This document shows, piece by piece, positions 1 to 8,841 of a stretch of 64,000 bases of DNA. This DNA is from Thauera sp. 28 (GTDB lineage: Bacteria > Pseudomonadota > Gammaproteobacteria > Burkholderiales > Rhodocyclaceae). Position 1 is the first letter of the stretch. Each line of letters opens with the position of its first letter. Where the stretch lies: contig NZ_AMXA01000021.1 of assembly GCF_000310145.2 (NCBI RefSeq), positions 1-64,000 of the forward strand, written 5' to 3'. A program made the translations under genes and the position numbers. Under the pieces are notes generated by a model. That model was not told the DNA's origin. It was given only the letters and a program-made list of their open reading frames with translations, and searched no databases.

Positions 1-1364
1 GGCCGGCGATTGCCGTCGACGTCGCCATGGGGGCGCGGCTGAGTGCGGCCGTCGGTCTTGGCGACCGATGAGCTGCGCCCGCCGTTGCCACGATTGCCGC
101 CGCGCGCTGCATCGCCGCTGGCGGCACGCCCCTGGCTCTGGCCGGGGCGCCCGCCGCCGCGACGCTGCAGGGGTTCGCGCCGATGGTCGGCATCATGTGC
201 AGCCTCGGCGCCGGCACTGGGGACGAAATCTTCCGCGGTCGCACGCTCGATGCGGCGCTTGATCAGACGCTCGATCGCCGTCAGCAGCTTGAGCTCTTCC
301 CGGTCGACCAGCGAGATCGCGTGGCCTGCGGCACCGGCGCGGCCGGTGCGGCCGATGCGGTGCACGTAGTCCTCGGGCACATTGGGGAGCTCGAAGTTGA
401 CCACCTGCGGCAGCTGATCGATATCCAGGCCGCGTGCGGCGATGTCGGTGGCGACCAGCACGGGCAGCGAGCCGTCCTTGAACTGCGCCAGTGCGCGCGT
501 GCGTGCGGCCTGGCTCTTGTTGCCATGGATGGCGGCCGCAGGGATGTCGTGTTTGCTGAGGTACTCGGCCAGCTTGTTGGCGCCATGCTTGGTGCGGGTG
601 AACACCAGCGCCTGGAACCACTGCTTCTCCTTGATCAGGTGCGCGAGCAGTTCTCGCTTGTGCTTCTGGCCCACTTCGTAGACGGCCTGGTCCACTCGCT
701 CGGCCGTGGTGTTGCGCGGTGCCACCTCCACGGTGCCAGGCTTGTGCAGCAGGCCGTTGGCGAGTTCGCGGATCTCGTCGGAGAAGGTCGCCGAGAACAG
801 CAGGTTCTGGCGCTTCTTGGGGAGCAGGGCGAGGATCTTGCGGATGTCGCGGATGAAGCCCATGTCGAGCATGCGGTCCGCTTCGTCGAGTACCAGGATC
901 TCCACGCCCGACAGGTCGAGCGTGCGCTGGCTGACGTGGTCGAGCAGGCGGCCCGGCGTGGCGACCAGGATGTCCACCCGCTTCTTCAGCGCACTGATCT
1001 GCGGGTTGATGTTGACACCGCCGAACATGACCAGCGAGCTGAGCGGCAGGTGCTTGCCATAGGTCTTGACCGACTCCTCGACCTGCGCCGCGAGCTCGCG
1101 CGTGGGCGTGAGGATGAGGCAGCGCGGTCGCCCGGGCGGATGCGGGTGTGCATGGGTGGCTGCCAGCATGTGCAGCACCGGCAGGGTGAAACCTGCGGTC
1201 TTGCCGGTGCCGGTCTGGGCCGCTGCGAGCAGGTCACCGCCGGCAAGCACCTGGGGAATGGCCTGGGCCTGGATGGGCGTGGGGTGGGTGTAGCCCGCCT
1301 CGCCGATGGCGCGCAGGATGGGTTCCGCCAGCGCGAGGCTGGCAAAAGTCAGTTCGGGGTTCAT
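1..1364 (-). CDS. rhlE: DEAD-box ATP-dependent RNA helicase, RhlE-like (3' end beyond window)
   Basis: ATP-dependent RNA unwinding, probably in ribosome assembly and RNA turnover in the cytoplasm. The frame is open from the ATG at 1364 to the window edge, so the C-terminus is missing. Visible motifs in order are the Q motif (Gln32), Walker [10 protein letters not shown] (about 48-56), PTRELA, DEAD (160-163), SAT, and the C-terminal RecA-lobe signature [10 protein letters not shown]. After the core comes a basic, Gly/Arg/Gln-rich low-complexity tail, typical of RhlE-type proteins, which runs off the edge. The start is fixed by the opening [20 protein letters not shown], which matches the usual RhlE beginning. 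It diverges from the peptidase gene on the right, with 266 bp between starts. The DEAD-box assignment is certain. The RhlE subfamily is likely from the tail and core, but SrmB/DbpA-type relatives cannot be excluded without alignment. Confidence 0.9.
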   Translation of the reverse strand, partial: MNPELTFASLALAEPILRAIGEAGYTHPTPIQAQAIPQVLAGGDLLAAAQTGTGKTAGFTLPVLHMLAATHAHPHPPGRPRCLILTPTRELAAQVEESVKTYGKHLPLSSLVMFGGVNINPQISALKKRVDILVATPGRLLDHVSQRTLDLSGVEILVLDEADRMLDMGFIRDIRKILALLPKKRQNLLFSATFSDEIRELANGLLHKPGTVEVAPRNTTAERVDQAVYEVGQKHKRELLAHLIKEKQWFQALVFTRTKHGANKLAEYLSKHDIPAAAIHGNKSQAARTRALAQFKDGSLPVLVATDIAARGLDIDQLPQVVNFELPNVPEDYVHRIGRTGRAGAAGHAISLVDREELKLLTAIERLIKRRIERATAEDFVPSAGAEAAHDADHRREPLQRRGGGRPGQSQGRAASGDAARGGNRGNGGRSSSVAKTDGRTQPRPHGDVDGNRR

Positions 1365-1591
1365 TCGATGGTCCGGCGCGAGCCCGTCGCGCGTTGTACG
1401 GCGACACCAATCCGGGCTGCGGGAAAGGGATCCGGGCCGAGGCCGTGCGGATCGTTTCAGGAGACGCTGCGAACGACTGGTGCACCGCAGCGAGGCTGGA
1501 CTATAAGCGCTTCGTGTCCGTTTAGCGAGGTCTTTCGCACGTGCACCAAGGTAGGGGGCGGCCCACGGCTGCGCAGGGCGTGATTCTTGGT

Positions 1592-1597
1592 TACACT
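1592..1597 (+). promoter_or_regulatory. Candidate -10 element for the M48 peptidase gene
   Basis: TACACT lies 33 bp before the chosen ATG and would give a leader of roughly 27 nt. I see no good -35 at the expected spacing, so this is tentative. The rest of 1365-1630 shows no gene or strong hairpin. Confidence 0.25.
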
Positions 1598-1630
1598 CCT
1601 CGGCTCGTCCACGACCGTGCGCCTGCCCGA

Positions 1631-2803
1631 ATGCACGATTTCGAACCCCGATCCAGCGTCATCCGCCTGCGCGCCCGGCTCGCGCGGCGCCTGACGTGGT
1701 GGGCGATCGGCGGCGTGGCCGCGGTGCTGGCGACCGGCTTGCTGGTGTTGGTGGTCGCTGCGGCATGCGCGGCACGGGCCTGGTTGGCGATCGAGTCCGG
1801 TCAACCCGTGGAGACCGTGATGTGGGTGGGGGCGATGCTGGTCATGGCCCTCGCCGCGGTCGGTTTGCTGAATGCCTTGTCGACGGGTGTCCCAGTTGCG
1901 GAGGGTGTCCGCCTGCCGAGGGCGGTTGCGCCCGATCTGTTCGCGCTGCTGGACGAACTTGCGGCGCAGACTGCGGTAGCCCCGGTGCACGTCGTGCGCA
2001 TAACCGGAGAAATCAATGCTGCCGTGATGCAGCGCCCGGCGCTTAACCTGGTAGGGCCGCTGCGGACCGAATTGCTCGTCGGTTTGCCCTTGGTGCATAG
2101 CGTCTCCCCCGAGCAGTTCGCTGCCGTGCTGGCGCACGAATTCGGCCATCTGGCTGCGCAGCGACGCGGGCGTGACGGCTGGTCCGCTCATGTGCGCGCA
2201 TGGTGGGCGCGCATCCTCAATGCCGTGATCGATGATGAGGTCGGCGATGGTCGCTGGCTCGATCGTGCGGCAGAGCGCTACTTCCTGGACATGCAGCGGC
2301 TTGCGCGGATGGAGGAGTTCGAAGCCGATGCGGTGGCCGCGCGACTGGTTGGTGCCGAGTTGGTCGGCGAGACCCTCGTCGAGTTGAGCCGCAAGGCGCA
2401 TTTTCTCGAGCACGACTACTGGCCGCGGGTTCAGGCCTTAAGGTCATCGGATGCCGGCTCGCGTGTGCGTCCGTTCCGTGAGATGGGGCACGGCGTACTC
2501 GCCGGCTATGCCCAGGCTGCCGCTGCCTGCGCGGATGTCGTGGAGGGCGTGCGCGACCGGCGCCACGACCTCCACCCTACGCCGCGGCGCCGCTTGCGTG
2601 CGCTGAGGGTCGCCTGCCGGCAGTTCCAGCTGCCGTTGCCGCAGGGTGCCGGGTCGGCGGCCGAACGCTTTTTCGCCGGGCTGGTACCGACCCTGGCCTG
2701 GGTCTTCGATCGGGAGTGGTGCGAGTACAGTCGCAGCCCCAGGCACCCGATGCTTGGTCCGGAGCAAGTGGCGTCGGTGCAGGGTTTTGTAGCCAGGCGC
2801 TGA
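1631..2803 (+). CDS. M48-family membrane metallopeptidase-like protein
   Basis: Predicted zinc endopeptidase of the M48 (HtpX/Oma1-like) class, 390 residues. The zinc site HEFGH is at 169-173 and a downstream acidic patch, FEADAVAA, supplies the likely third ligand, Glu231. Two hydrophobic segments near the N-terminus (about 20-45 and 55-80) should anchor it in the inner membrane with the catalytic domain following. I chose the ATG at 1631 because the 30 residues available upstream are proline/arginine-rich and do not look like protein. No strong Shine-Dalgarno is visible at either start. It converges on the btuF-like gene with a 23-bp gap. The family is supported by the motif and topology; the substrate is unknown, with a quality-control role possible by analogy to HtpX. 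Confidence 0.75.
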   Translation: MHDFEPRSSVIRLRARLARRLTWWAIGGVAAVLATGLLVLVVAAACAARAWLAIESGQPVETVMWVGAMLVMALAAVGLLNALSTGVPVAEGVRLPRAVAPDLFALLDELAAQTAVAPVHVVRITGEINAAVMQRPALNLVGPLRTELLVGLPLVHSVSPEQFAAVLAHEFGHLAAQRRGRDGWSAHVRAWWARILNAVIDDEVGDGRWLDRAAERYFLDMQRLARMEEFEADAVAARLVGAELVGETLVELSRKAHFLEHDYWPRVQALRSSDAGSRVRPFREMGHGVLAGYAQAAAACADVVEGVRDRRHDLHPTPRRRLRALRVACRQFQLPLPQGAGSAAERFFAGLVPTLAWVFDREWCEYSRSPRHPMLGPEQVASVQGFVARR

Positions 2804-2826
2804 GCGGTCTCCGGACTTCCCGATGT

Positions 2827-3789
2827 TCAGCGTTCCTGGGTGCCCGCCGCGGCAGGTTGGGCTGAGGCGCGCCGGCTGCGCGCGGTCTCGAGGTGCGTAC
2901 ACAGTTGCTGTGCGCCGTCGAGGATGCGCGGCGTGTGGCGCTGGAGCAGGTCGGGCGGTACGAAGAACAGGTTGTCTGCGGCCGTGGCGGCCAGGGCCGG
3001 CCAGCGCTTCCATTCGTCCAGCCATTCGGGGCGCGCCTCGCCCATGCCGCTGGCGACGATCGCCTCAGGATTGGCAGCGAGTACGCCCTCAACGCCGATG
3101 GTGGGGGCCAGCTGCGGCAGCGTCCCGAATACGTTCTGTCCGCCGCAAAGACGAATCACGTCTGCGATCAGGTGCTCGTCGTTGATTGTCATCAGCGGCC
3201 GATTCCAGATCTGGTAGAAGGTGCGTACGGGCGCTTGCTCGCTGTAGCGTGCGCGCAGTTCGGCGTGACGCTGGCGAAAGTCGCTGGCGTTGGCGTTGGC
3301 CACTGTGCTGCTGCCCGCCAGCGCGCCCAGGGACTCCAGGCTGCGGGCCACGTCGTCCAGGCTGCGCGGCTCGTTGATCCAGATCGGGATGCCGAGCGCC
3401 TGCAGGCGCTCGAGGTGCTGGCCGCGGTTGCCGCTGCGCCAGCCGACGACCAGGTCGGGGCGCAGCCTCGCCACCGCTTCAAGGTCGACCTGGGTGTAGC
3501 TGCCGACCTGGGGCAGTTCGCGCGCCGCCGGGGGGTAGTCGCTGTAGGCCACTACGCCGACGACATGCTCGCCTGCGCCGGCCGCGAACAGGAGTTCGGT
3601 GACGTGCGGCGCAAGGCTGACGATGCGCTGTGCAGGGCGTTGCAGGCGCACGACCTTGCCGGCATCGTCGGTCAGTTCGATCTGCGCCAGCGCGGTGCCG
3701 GAACTGGCCAGCACCAGCGTGGCCGTCACGCGGGCGGCGGTGCTCAGGCACGCGCCGATGTGGCGGGCGGGGGACGATGCTTGATTCAT
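2827..3789 (-). CDS. btuF: Cobalamin/corrinoid periplasmic binding protein, BtuF-like
   Basis: Substrate-binding protein of the helical-backbone metal-receptor type (BtuF/FepB fold), 320 residues, probably capturing vitamin B12 or other corrinoids in the periplasm. An N-terminal signal peptide ending near ASSGTALA is followed by the family opening IELTDDAGKVVRLQRPAQRI and the conserved RIVSLAPHVTELLFAAG segment. The ATG at 3789 is preferred over one 42 bp upstream because it starts directly at the signal peptide and leaves 45 bp after the cobC stop. It is the last gene of cbiB-cobC-btuF, so uptake and synthesis appear co-transcribed. No transporter genes (btuC/btuD) adjoin it in this window. 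Heme- or siderophore-binding relatives share the fold; context favours corrinoid. Confidence 0.8.
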   Translation of the reverse strand: MNQASSPARHIGACLSTAARVTATLVLASSGTALAQIELTDDAGKVVRLQRPAQRIVSLAPHVTELLFAAGAGEHVVGVVAYSDYPPAARELPQVGSYTQVDLEAVARLRPDLVVGWRSGNRGQHLERLQALGIPIWINEPRSLDDVARSLESLGALAGSSTVANANASDFRQRHAELRARYSEQAPVRTFYQIWNRPLMTINDEHLIADVIRLCGGQNVFGTLPQLAPTIGVEGVLAANPEAIVASGMGEARPEWLDEWKRWPALAATAADNLFFVPPDLLQRHTPRILDGAQQLCTHLETARSRRASAQPAAAGTQER

Positions 3790-3834
3790 TACGACGATGT
3801 TCCTCGGGTTGCGGTGACGGCGGACCAGCACGGA

Positions 3835-4839
3835 TCAGGTGCTGCTGGCCGCGGCGATGGTACTGGCGGCGCAGGCGCTGAGGGCCGTTTCGAGGCGCGC
3901 CCACTCCGCCTCGTTGGCCGGTAGGCCGAAGCGCACGGCGGGTGGGTGTTCGAACAGGCGGGTGAGAATGCCTTGCTGCGCAAGTCGCGCGTGCAGCACA
4001 CCGGCGTCGCTGCGCGCGATCCATTTGAACAGGGCCGGGCCGCGCGGCTGGCCGCAGCCGGTGTCTCGCAACAGGCGCGCCAGGCGCGCTCCGGCCATAT
4101 CCAGCCTGCGCCGAGTGTCGTCCTGCCAGGCGCGGTCCAGCAGGGCATGGCGGGCGGCATGGCGGGCCGGGCCGCTGACGGTCCAGGGGCCCAGCCGTTC
4201 GGCCAGTGCTGCACGCACTGTGGCGGGTGCCAGCACGAAGCCGACGCGTGCGCCGGCGAGGCCGAAGAACTTGCCGATCGAGCGTAGCACCACCAGGCCG
4301 TCGGTGCCCGCCAGCGTGGCCAGGCTGGCCTCGGGGGTGGTATCGATGAAGGCCTCGTCGACCACCAGCCAGCCACCACGTGCGGCGAGCCGGCGGTGCG
4401 CGGCGAGCAGGCGTTCGCGTGGGAACAGCGTGCCGGTGGGGTTGTTTGGCTGCACCACGACGACGATGTCGTTGCTTGCGGCGACATCGTCGAGCGCTTC
4501 GGCAGCAAAGCTGCTTGCATTGTGATGGCGCCAGGCGTGCGCATGCTCGGCATAGCTGGGGGCAAGCACGCTCACGCGCACACCCGGGAGCACTTGGGGC
4601 AGGGCCTGGATCGCCGGCTGCGAGCCGGCCACCGGCAGCAGCGCAGCGGTGCCGAAGTAGCCTGCAGCGGCGGCTTCGAGGCCGTCGTCGTCCTCCGGCA
4701 GCCGTTGCCAGGTCTCGGCCGGAATGGGCGGCACCGGATAAGGGTGCGGGTTGATGCCTGTGGACAGGTCGAGCCAGTCCGTGAGCGCGATGCCGTACTG
4801 CTGTGCGGCTCGCCTGAGCCGACCGCCATGTTCGATCAT
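3835..4839 (-). CDS. cobC: Threonine-phosphate decarboxylase of cobalamin synthesis
   Basis: PLP-dependent fold-type I enzyme (CobC of the aerobic nomenclature, CobD in Salmonella) that makes (R)-1-amino-2-propanol phosphate for the lower-loop linker of cobalamin. The 334-residue protein opens [17 protein letters not shown] and has the expected [13 protein letters not shown] segment. It has the PNNPTG cofactor-site motif and VVDEAFID for the pyridine-nitrogen aspartate. The PLP lysine is K190 in [16 protein letters not shown]. Its ATG overlaps the cbiB stop by 4 nt (ATGA), indicating translational coupling. The reading frame stays open far upstream through cbiB, but that extension is a shadow. 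Histidinol-phosphate aminotransferase is the nearest relative; the cobalamin context settles the call. Confidence 0.9.
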   Translation of the reverse strand: MIEHGGRLRRAAQQYGIALTDWLDLSTGINPHPYPVPPIPAETWQRLPEDDDGLEAAAAGYFGTAALLPVAGSQPAIQALPQVLPGVRVSVLAPSYAEHAHAWRHHNASSFAAEALDDVAASNDIVVVVQPNNPTGTLFPRERLLAAHRRLAARGGWLVVDEAFIDTTPEASLATLAGTDGLVVLRSIGKFFGLAGARVGFVLAPATVRAALAERLGPWTVSGPARHAARHALLDRAWQDDTRRRLDMAGARLARLLRDTGCGQPRGPALFKWIARSDAGVLHARLAQQGILTRLFEHPPAVRFGLPANEAEWARLETALSACAASTIAAASST

Positions 4840-5786
4840 GCCTGCAGTCCTCCATGCACCTGCACGGCCAGAGCGAACAACAGTGCGAGCCCCAGCCACA
4901 GCAGCACGCCGTGGCGCACGAGGGCGACGGCGGCGCGGATCGTCGCCGCATCGGGTGCCGCGCCGGTGCCCAGCGGTGGGCGCTGTTCGAGCTTGCCGTG
5001 GTACACCGCGGGGCCGCCGAGGGCGACGCCAAGTGCGCCCGCGCCTGCAGCCATCACTGGACCGGCATTCGGGCTGTCCCAGGCCGGGGCCTGGCGGCGC
5101 CAGCATGCGAGCGCACTGCGGGTGCGGCCAAGCACAGCATAGGTGAGCGCGGTGAGGCGGGCAGGCACGAGGTTGAGCAGGTCGTCGATGCGCGCGGCCG
5201 CCCAGCCGAAGCGCAGGTAGCGTGGGGTGCGATAGCCCCAGCTCGCATCCAGCGTGTTGGCCAGGCGGAACAGCAGCGCACCGGCGCCGCCGGCGACGAC
5301 GAACCAGAACAGCGCGCCGAACACCGCGTCGTTGCCATTCTCGAGCACCGATTCGGTCCCGGCGGCGGCTACGCCGGTGGCGTCCAGGCTGGCGGTGTCG
5401 CGGCTGACGATCCAGCCCACGCGCTCGCGCGCCTGCGCCAGCTCGCCGGTGGCGAGTGGGGCTGCGATCGCCTCGGCATGCTCGGCGAGGCTGCGCGCGC
5501 CGAGTGCGAAGTAGAGCAGGGCGATGTCGACCACCCAGTGCGCCCACGGCGTCAGAGCGCGCAGGACGAGCACGAGTCCGACCCAGGGCAGTACCGCCAC
5601 CGACCAGGCCAGCACGCCGGCCAGGCGCCCGTCGCCGGCGATGCGGCGTACAGCGGACTCGACCGCAGCTGCCCAGCGGCCGAAGCCGACGAGCGGGTGC
5701 AGGCGGCGTGGCTCGCCCAGCAGGCGGTCGGCGAGCACACCAGCGGCGAGCTTGCAGGTGAGGACGAGGGCGGGCGTGATCGGCAT
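4836..5786 (-). CDS. cbiB: Adenosylcobinamide-phosphate synthase
   Basis: Integral membrane enzyme (CbiB, also called CobD in Pseudomonas nomenclature) that amidates adenosylcobyric acid with aminopropanol phosphate. The product has 316 residues, the usual size. The N-terminal signature [24 protein letters not shown] block is present (LADRLLGEP followed by HPLVGFG), and several hydrophobic segments cover residues 40-85 and the C-terminus. The internal [14 protein letters not shown] and [16 protein letters not shown] blocks are typical. The ATG at 5786 begins [20 protein letters not shown]; the 31 residues readable upstream lack hydrophobic or family character. It is the first gene of the leftward cbiB-cobC-btuF unit and diverges from cobQ across 183 bp. 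No cobalamin riboswitch could be recognised in that gap. Confidence 0.92.
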   Translation of the reverse strand: MPITPALVLTCKLAAGVLADRLLGEPRRLHPLVGFGRWAAAVESAVRRIAGDGRLAGVLAWSVAVLPWVGLVLVLRALTPWAHWVVDIALLYFALGARSLAEHAEAIAAPLATGELAQARERVGWIVSRDTASLDATGVAAAGTESVLENGNDAVFGALFWFVVAGGAGALLFRLANTLDASWGYRTPRYLRFGWAAARIDDLLNLVPARLTALTYAVLGRTRSALACWRRQAPAWDSPNAGPVMAAGAGALGVALGGPAVYHGKLEQRPPLGTGAAPDAATIRAAVALVRHGVLLWLGLALLFALAVQVHGGLQA

Positions 5787-5969
5787 GGGGCGGTGGGTAG
5801 CGCTTGGCGCTTCAATCAATCGTGGGAGCAAGCGGCGCCAGCCGCGCGGTATTGGTCGTCCAGGCGCTTGCCTCGACATGCATGCAGGGGGTGGTCATCT
5901 CTGCCCGGGACCCGCAGTGGCGGAATCGGCGATAATCCGCCCCCTTCCTGAAGAACGTAATTTTACGCG

Positions 5970-7487
5970 ATGTCTCCTCCTCTGACCCTGATGGTGCAAG
6001 GCACGACCTCCGATGCAGGCAAGAGCACGCTGGTGGCAGGACTGGCCCGCGTGCTGCGCCGGCGCGGCCTGAAGGTGGCGCCGTTCAAGCCGCAGAACAT
6101 GGCGCTCAACTCAGCGGTCACCGCCGACGGTGGTGAAATCGGTCGTGCCCAGGCGCTGCAGGCCCTGGCCGCCGGCGTTGTGCCGCACACCGACTTCAAC
6201 CCGGTGCTGCTCAAGCCCTCGAGCGACATCGGCGCCCAGGTCATCATCCACGGGCGCGCCACGGCGAACCTGTCGGCGCGCGATTACCACGCCTACAAGC
6301 CCACCGCGATGGCCGCCGTGATGCAGAGCTGGGGCCGGCTGTGCGCCGCCTACCACGCCGTGCTGGTGGAGGGGGCAGGCAGCCCGGCCGAGATCAACCT
6401 GCGCGACCGCGACATCGCCAACATGGGCTTTGCCGAGGCGGCCGACGTGCCGGTGGTGCTGGTCGCCGACATCGACCGCGGCGGTGTGTTCGCCCACCTG
6501 GTCGGAACCCTGGAACTGCTCTCCGCGAGCGAGCAGGCGCGGGTGAAGGGCTTCGTCATCAACCGTTTTCGCGGCGACATCGGCCTGCTGCAGTCCGGCC
6601 TGGACTGGCTCGAGGCGCGCACCGGGCGCAAGGTGTACGGCGTGATGCCCTACCTGCACGGTCTGTTTCTCGATGCCGAGGACGGGCTCGCCGACGCCGC
6701 CGCCGACGTGGCGGCCGGCAGCGGAGCGCTCAAGGTGGTGGCGCCGGTCTACCCGCGCATCTCCAATCACACCGATCTCGATGCCTTGCGCCTGCATCCG
6801 CAGGTCGACTTCCACTGGGTCGGGCCCGGACAGGCGATCCCGCCCGCCGACCTGATCGTGCTGCCGGGCTCCAAGAGCGTGCAGGCCGACCTCGCCTGGC
6901 TGCGTGCGCAAGGCTGGGAGGCAGCCATCCTGCGCCACCTGCGCTACGGCGGCCGCGTGGTGGGCATCTGCGGCGGCTTCCAGATGCTGGGGCAGACGCT
7001 GGTCGACCCGCTTGGGCTCGAGGGCCCGCCCGGCAGCAGTGCCGGACTCGGTCTGCTCGACATGGACACGGTACTCGAGCGCGACAAGCAACTTTGCAAC
7101 GTGAGGGGCAGTCTGAGCGTGGAGCTTGACCACGGCCAGGCTGCAGTTGCCGGCTACGAGATCCACATGGGGCGGTCGGCAGGGCCGGCGCTGTCGCGCC
7201 CGGCCCTGGTGGTCGATGACGGTGCCGGCGCGCGTACCGATGGCGCGCTGTCCGCCGATGGCCGCATCCTCGGCACCTATGTGCACGGGTTGTTCGATGC
7301 GCCGGAGGCACTGGCCGCGCTGCTCGCCTGGGCCGGGCTGGAGCGAGTGCAGGCAGTGGACCTGGCGGCGCGTCGCGAGGCCGACATAGACCGCCTCGCC
7401 GATGCCGTCGAGCGCCATCTCGATGTCGACGCCTTGTTCGACGGCAAGCTCCCGGCACTCAAGATCAACGCACAGGATTTCGCATGA
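5970..7487 (+). CDS. cobQ: Cobyric acid synthase (glutamine-hydrolysing)
   Basis: Amidates the b, d, e and g side chains of adenosylcobyrinic acid a,c-diamide using glutamine and ATP; also named CbiP. The protein has 505 residues, the usual length. The N-terminal P-loop-like [10 protein letters not shown] (about 11-20) starts the BioD-like ATPase domain, with [12 protein letters not shown] and the [11 protein letters not shown] block following. The C-terminal class I amidotransferase-like domain has its nucleophile Cys334 in [10 protein letters not shown] and His439 in GTYVHGLFD. The ATG at 5970 lies behind a weak purine stretch (GAAG). It diverges from cbiB, and its TGA overlaps the queF start codon by 4 nt. 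Confidence 0.95.
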   Translation: MSPPLTLMVQGTTSDAGKSTLVAGLARVLRRRGLKVAPFKPQNMALNSAVTADGGEIGRAQALQALAAGVVPHTDFNPVLLKPSSDIGAQVIIHGRATANLSARDYHAYKPTAMAAVMQSWGRLCAAYHAVLVEGAGSPAEINLRDRDIANMGFAEAADVPVVLVADIDRGGVFAHLVGTLELLSASEQARVKGFVINRFRGDIGLLQSGLDWLEARTGRKVYGVMPYLHGLFLDAEDGLADAAADVAAGSGALKVVAPVYPRISNHTDLDALRLHPQVDFHWVGPGQAIPPADLIVLPGSKSVQADLAWLRAQGWEAAILRHLRYGGRVVGICGGFQMLGQTLVDPLGLEGPPGSSAGLGLLDMDTVLERDKQLCNVRGSLSVELDHGQAAVAGYEIHMGRSAGPALSRPALVVDDGAGARTDGALSADGRILGTYVHGLFDAPEALAALLAWAGLERVQAVDLAARREADIDRLADAVERHLDVDALFDGKLPALKINAQDFA

Positions 7488-8332
7488 CCGAGCCGACCCC
7501 CACACCCGCACACGGCGCCGAGGCCTCCCCGCTCGGTCGCCCGGTGGCGTATCGCGACACCTATGCGCCCGAGCTGCTGTTCCCGATCGAGCGCCAGCTC
7601 AAGCGCGCCGAGCTTGGCATCGCAGTCGGCGCGCTGCCCTTCTTTGGCGAGGATTCATGGAATGCCTACGAGCTGTCCTGGCTTGACCCCCGCGGCAAGC
7701 CGGTCGTAGCGTTGGGCGGGTTCCGCGTGCCGGCAGATTCGCCCCGGCTGATCGAGTCGAAATCGCTCAAGCTCTATCTCAACGCCTTCAACCAGCAGCG
7801 CTGTGCTTCGCTTGAAGAGGTGACGCAAACGATCGCGCGCGACCTGTCCGCTGCCGCCGGCGCGACTGTCGCCGTTTCCGTCGTCCCGCTCTCGGCGCGG
7901 CCGCAGCGCCACAGCGCCTATCCGGAGGGGCACTGCCTCGATGAGCTCGATATCGGTATCGATCGCTACCAGCCCGATCCCGGCCTGCTGTCTGCGGCAG
8001 GCGAGGAGGTCGCCGAGACGCTCTACTCGCACCTGCTGAAATCGAACTGCCTGGTGACCGGCCAGCCCGACTGGGGCACGCTGGTGGTGCGCTACCGCGG
8101 CCCGGCGATCGATCGCGAGGGCTTGTTGCGCTACATCGTCTCCTTCCGCGACCACAACGAGTTCCACGAGCAGTGCGTCGAGCGTGTGTTCTGCGATCTC
8201 ATGGCGCGTTGCCGGCCTTGCGAGCTGGCGGTGTGGGCACGCTACACGCGGCGCGGCGGACTCGACATCAACCCTTTTCGCGCCAGTCACGCCCATCTGC
8301 GTGCGGACGAGGCGATGGAGGTCAGGCAGTAA
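7484..8332 (+). CDS. queF: NADPH-dependent 7-cyano-7-deazaguanine (preQ0) reductase
   Basis: Reduces the nitrile of preQ0 to preQ1 in queuosine synthesis. At 282 residues it is the long, two-domain (E. coli-type) QueF. The QueF signature [13 protein letters not shown] lies near residues 90-102. The catalytic cysteine that forms the thioimide is Cys189 in [15 protein letters not shown], followed by the conserved aspartate of PDWG. The C-terminal [16 protein letters not shown] block is also typical. Its ATG overlaps the cobQ stop by four bases, so it is probably translated from the cobQ message. No separate promoter or strong Shine-Dalgarno is apparent. The assignment is secure. Confidence 0.96.
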   Translation: MTEPTPTPAHGAEASPLGRPVAYRDTYAPELLFPIERQLKRAELGIAVGALPFFGEDSWNAYELSWLDPRGKPVVALGGFRVPADSPRLIESKSLKLYLNAFNQQRCASLEEVTQTIARDLSAAAGATVAVSVVPLSARPQRHSAYPEGHCLDELDIGIDRYQPDPGLLSAAGEEVAETLYSHLLKSNCLVTGQPDWGTLVVRYRGPAIDREGLLRYIVSFRDHNEFHEQCVERVFCDLMARCRPCELAVWARYTRRGGLDINPFRASHAHLRADEAMEVRQ

Positions 8333-8385
8333 GTGGCGCTGTCCTTGATTTTCGTCGTGGATTAATGCGCAACAGCGTTTTGCTT

Positions 8386-8428
8386 ATGAGGTGGATCAAT
8401 AGGCAAGGGGGGCGGGCTGGGTTAACAT
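8386..8428 (+). promoter_or_regulatory. Candidate FNR/Anr-type class II promoter for the cytochrome c gene
   Basis: ATGAG-GTGG-ATCAA at 8386-8399 matches the FNR/Anr consensus TTGAT-N4-ATCAA at 8 of 10 positions, with a perfect right half. A -10-like TAACAT lies at 8423-8428. A start near 8434 would place the box centre at about -41.5, the classic class II activator position. The geometry is seen in the sequence; oxygen-responsive control is inferred. No good -35 is present, as expected for an activator-dependent promoter. Confidence 0.45.
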
Positions 8429-8466
8429 CGCGAGGCTGTCTCAACCAACACCACGAGGTAAGGAAG

Positions 8467-8775
8467 ATGAAGGTTTTCGTTGCTGCTGCAGTTGCTGCAG
8501 GTCTCCTCTCCGCTGCGCCGGCGTTCGCGTCCGCCGAGCTGGCCAAGGCCAAGAACTGCATGGCCTGTCATGCAGTGGACAAGAAGCTCGTCGGCCCCTC
8601 CTACAAGGATGTCGCTGCCAAGTACGCAGGCCAGGGCGATGCGGTCGAAGTGCTCGCCGCCAAGATCCAGAAGGGCGGTTCGGGTAACTGGGGTCCGGTG
8701 CCGATGCCGCCCAACCCGCAGGTGAATGACGCCGACGCCAAGGCGCTGGCCGAGTGGGTGATGGCGCAGAAGTAA
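8467..8775 (+). CDS. Small periplasmic cytochrome c (c8/c551 type)
   Basis: A 102-residue class I cytochrome c that should shuttle electrons in the periplasm, for example to terminal oxidases or nitrite reductase. A signal peptide (MKVFVAAAVAAGLLSAAPAFA) precedes a mature domain of about 80 residues. The single haem site is CMACH (about 32-36) and the likely axial methionine lies in GPVPMPPNP (about 78-80). The C-terminal helix ends DAKALAEWVMAQK as in cytochrome c551/c8. The start is fixed by the signal peptide and the upstream AGGTAAGGAAG ribosome site. It stands alone between queF and a convergent gene, behind a possible FNR-type promoter and before two hairpins. The electron partner cannot be read from the sequence. 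Confidence 0.92.
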   Translation: MKVFVAAAVAAGLLSAAPAFASAELAKAKNCMACHAVDKKLVGPSYKDVAAKYAGQGDAVEVLAAKIQKGGSGNWGPVPMPPNPQVNDADAKALAEWVMAQK

Positions 8776-8785
8776 AAGCGCGTTA

Positions 8786-8840
8786 CCCCACCGCCGCAGC
8801 GGTGGGGGTCGTGCATCGATGGCCGGCCTTGCCGGCCATT
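8786..8840. terminator. Tandem hairpins between convergent genes (bidirectional terminator)
   Basis: Two perfect 9-bp stems follow the cytochrome stop. CCCCACCGC/GCGGTGGGG (8786-8807) has a 4-nt loop, and ATGGCCGGC/GCCGGCCAT (8819-8839) has a 3-nt loop and is followed by TTT on the plus strand. They sit immediately before the stop of the leftward gene at 8842, so the second hairpin can serve both strands. Confidence 0.7.
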
Positions 8841-8841
8841 T

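Noticed and set aside
3835..5547. A 570-codon frame spanning cobC and much of cbiB
   Set aside because: The upstream part is antisense-like arginine/alanine-rich sequence over cbiB. The conserved cobC start is at 4839 and overlaps the cbiB stop, so there is no fusion.
5915..5921. CAGTGGC, whose complement GCCACTG resembles the B12 box of cobalamin riboswitches, upstream of cbiB
   Set aside because: The rest of the aptamer would have to lie within the first codons of cobQ on the opposite strand, and I see none of its other conserved blocks there. A 7-nt match alone is expected by chance.
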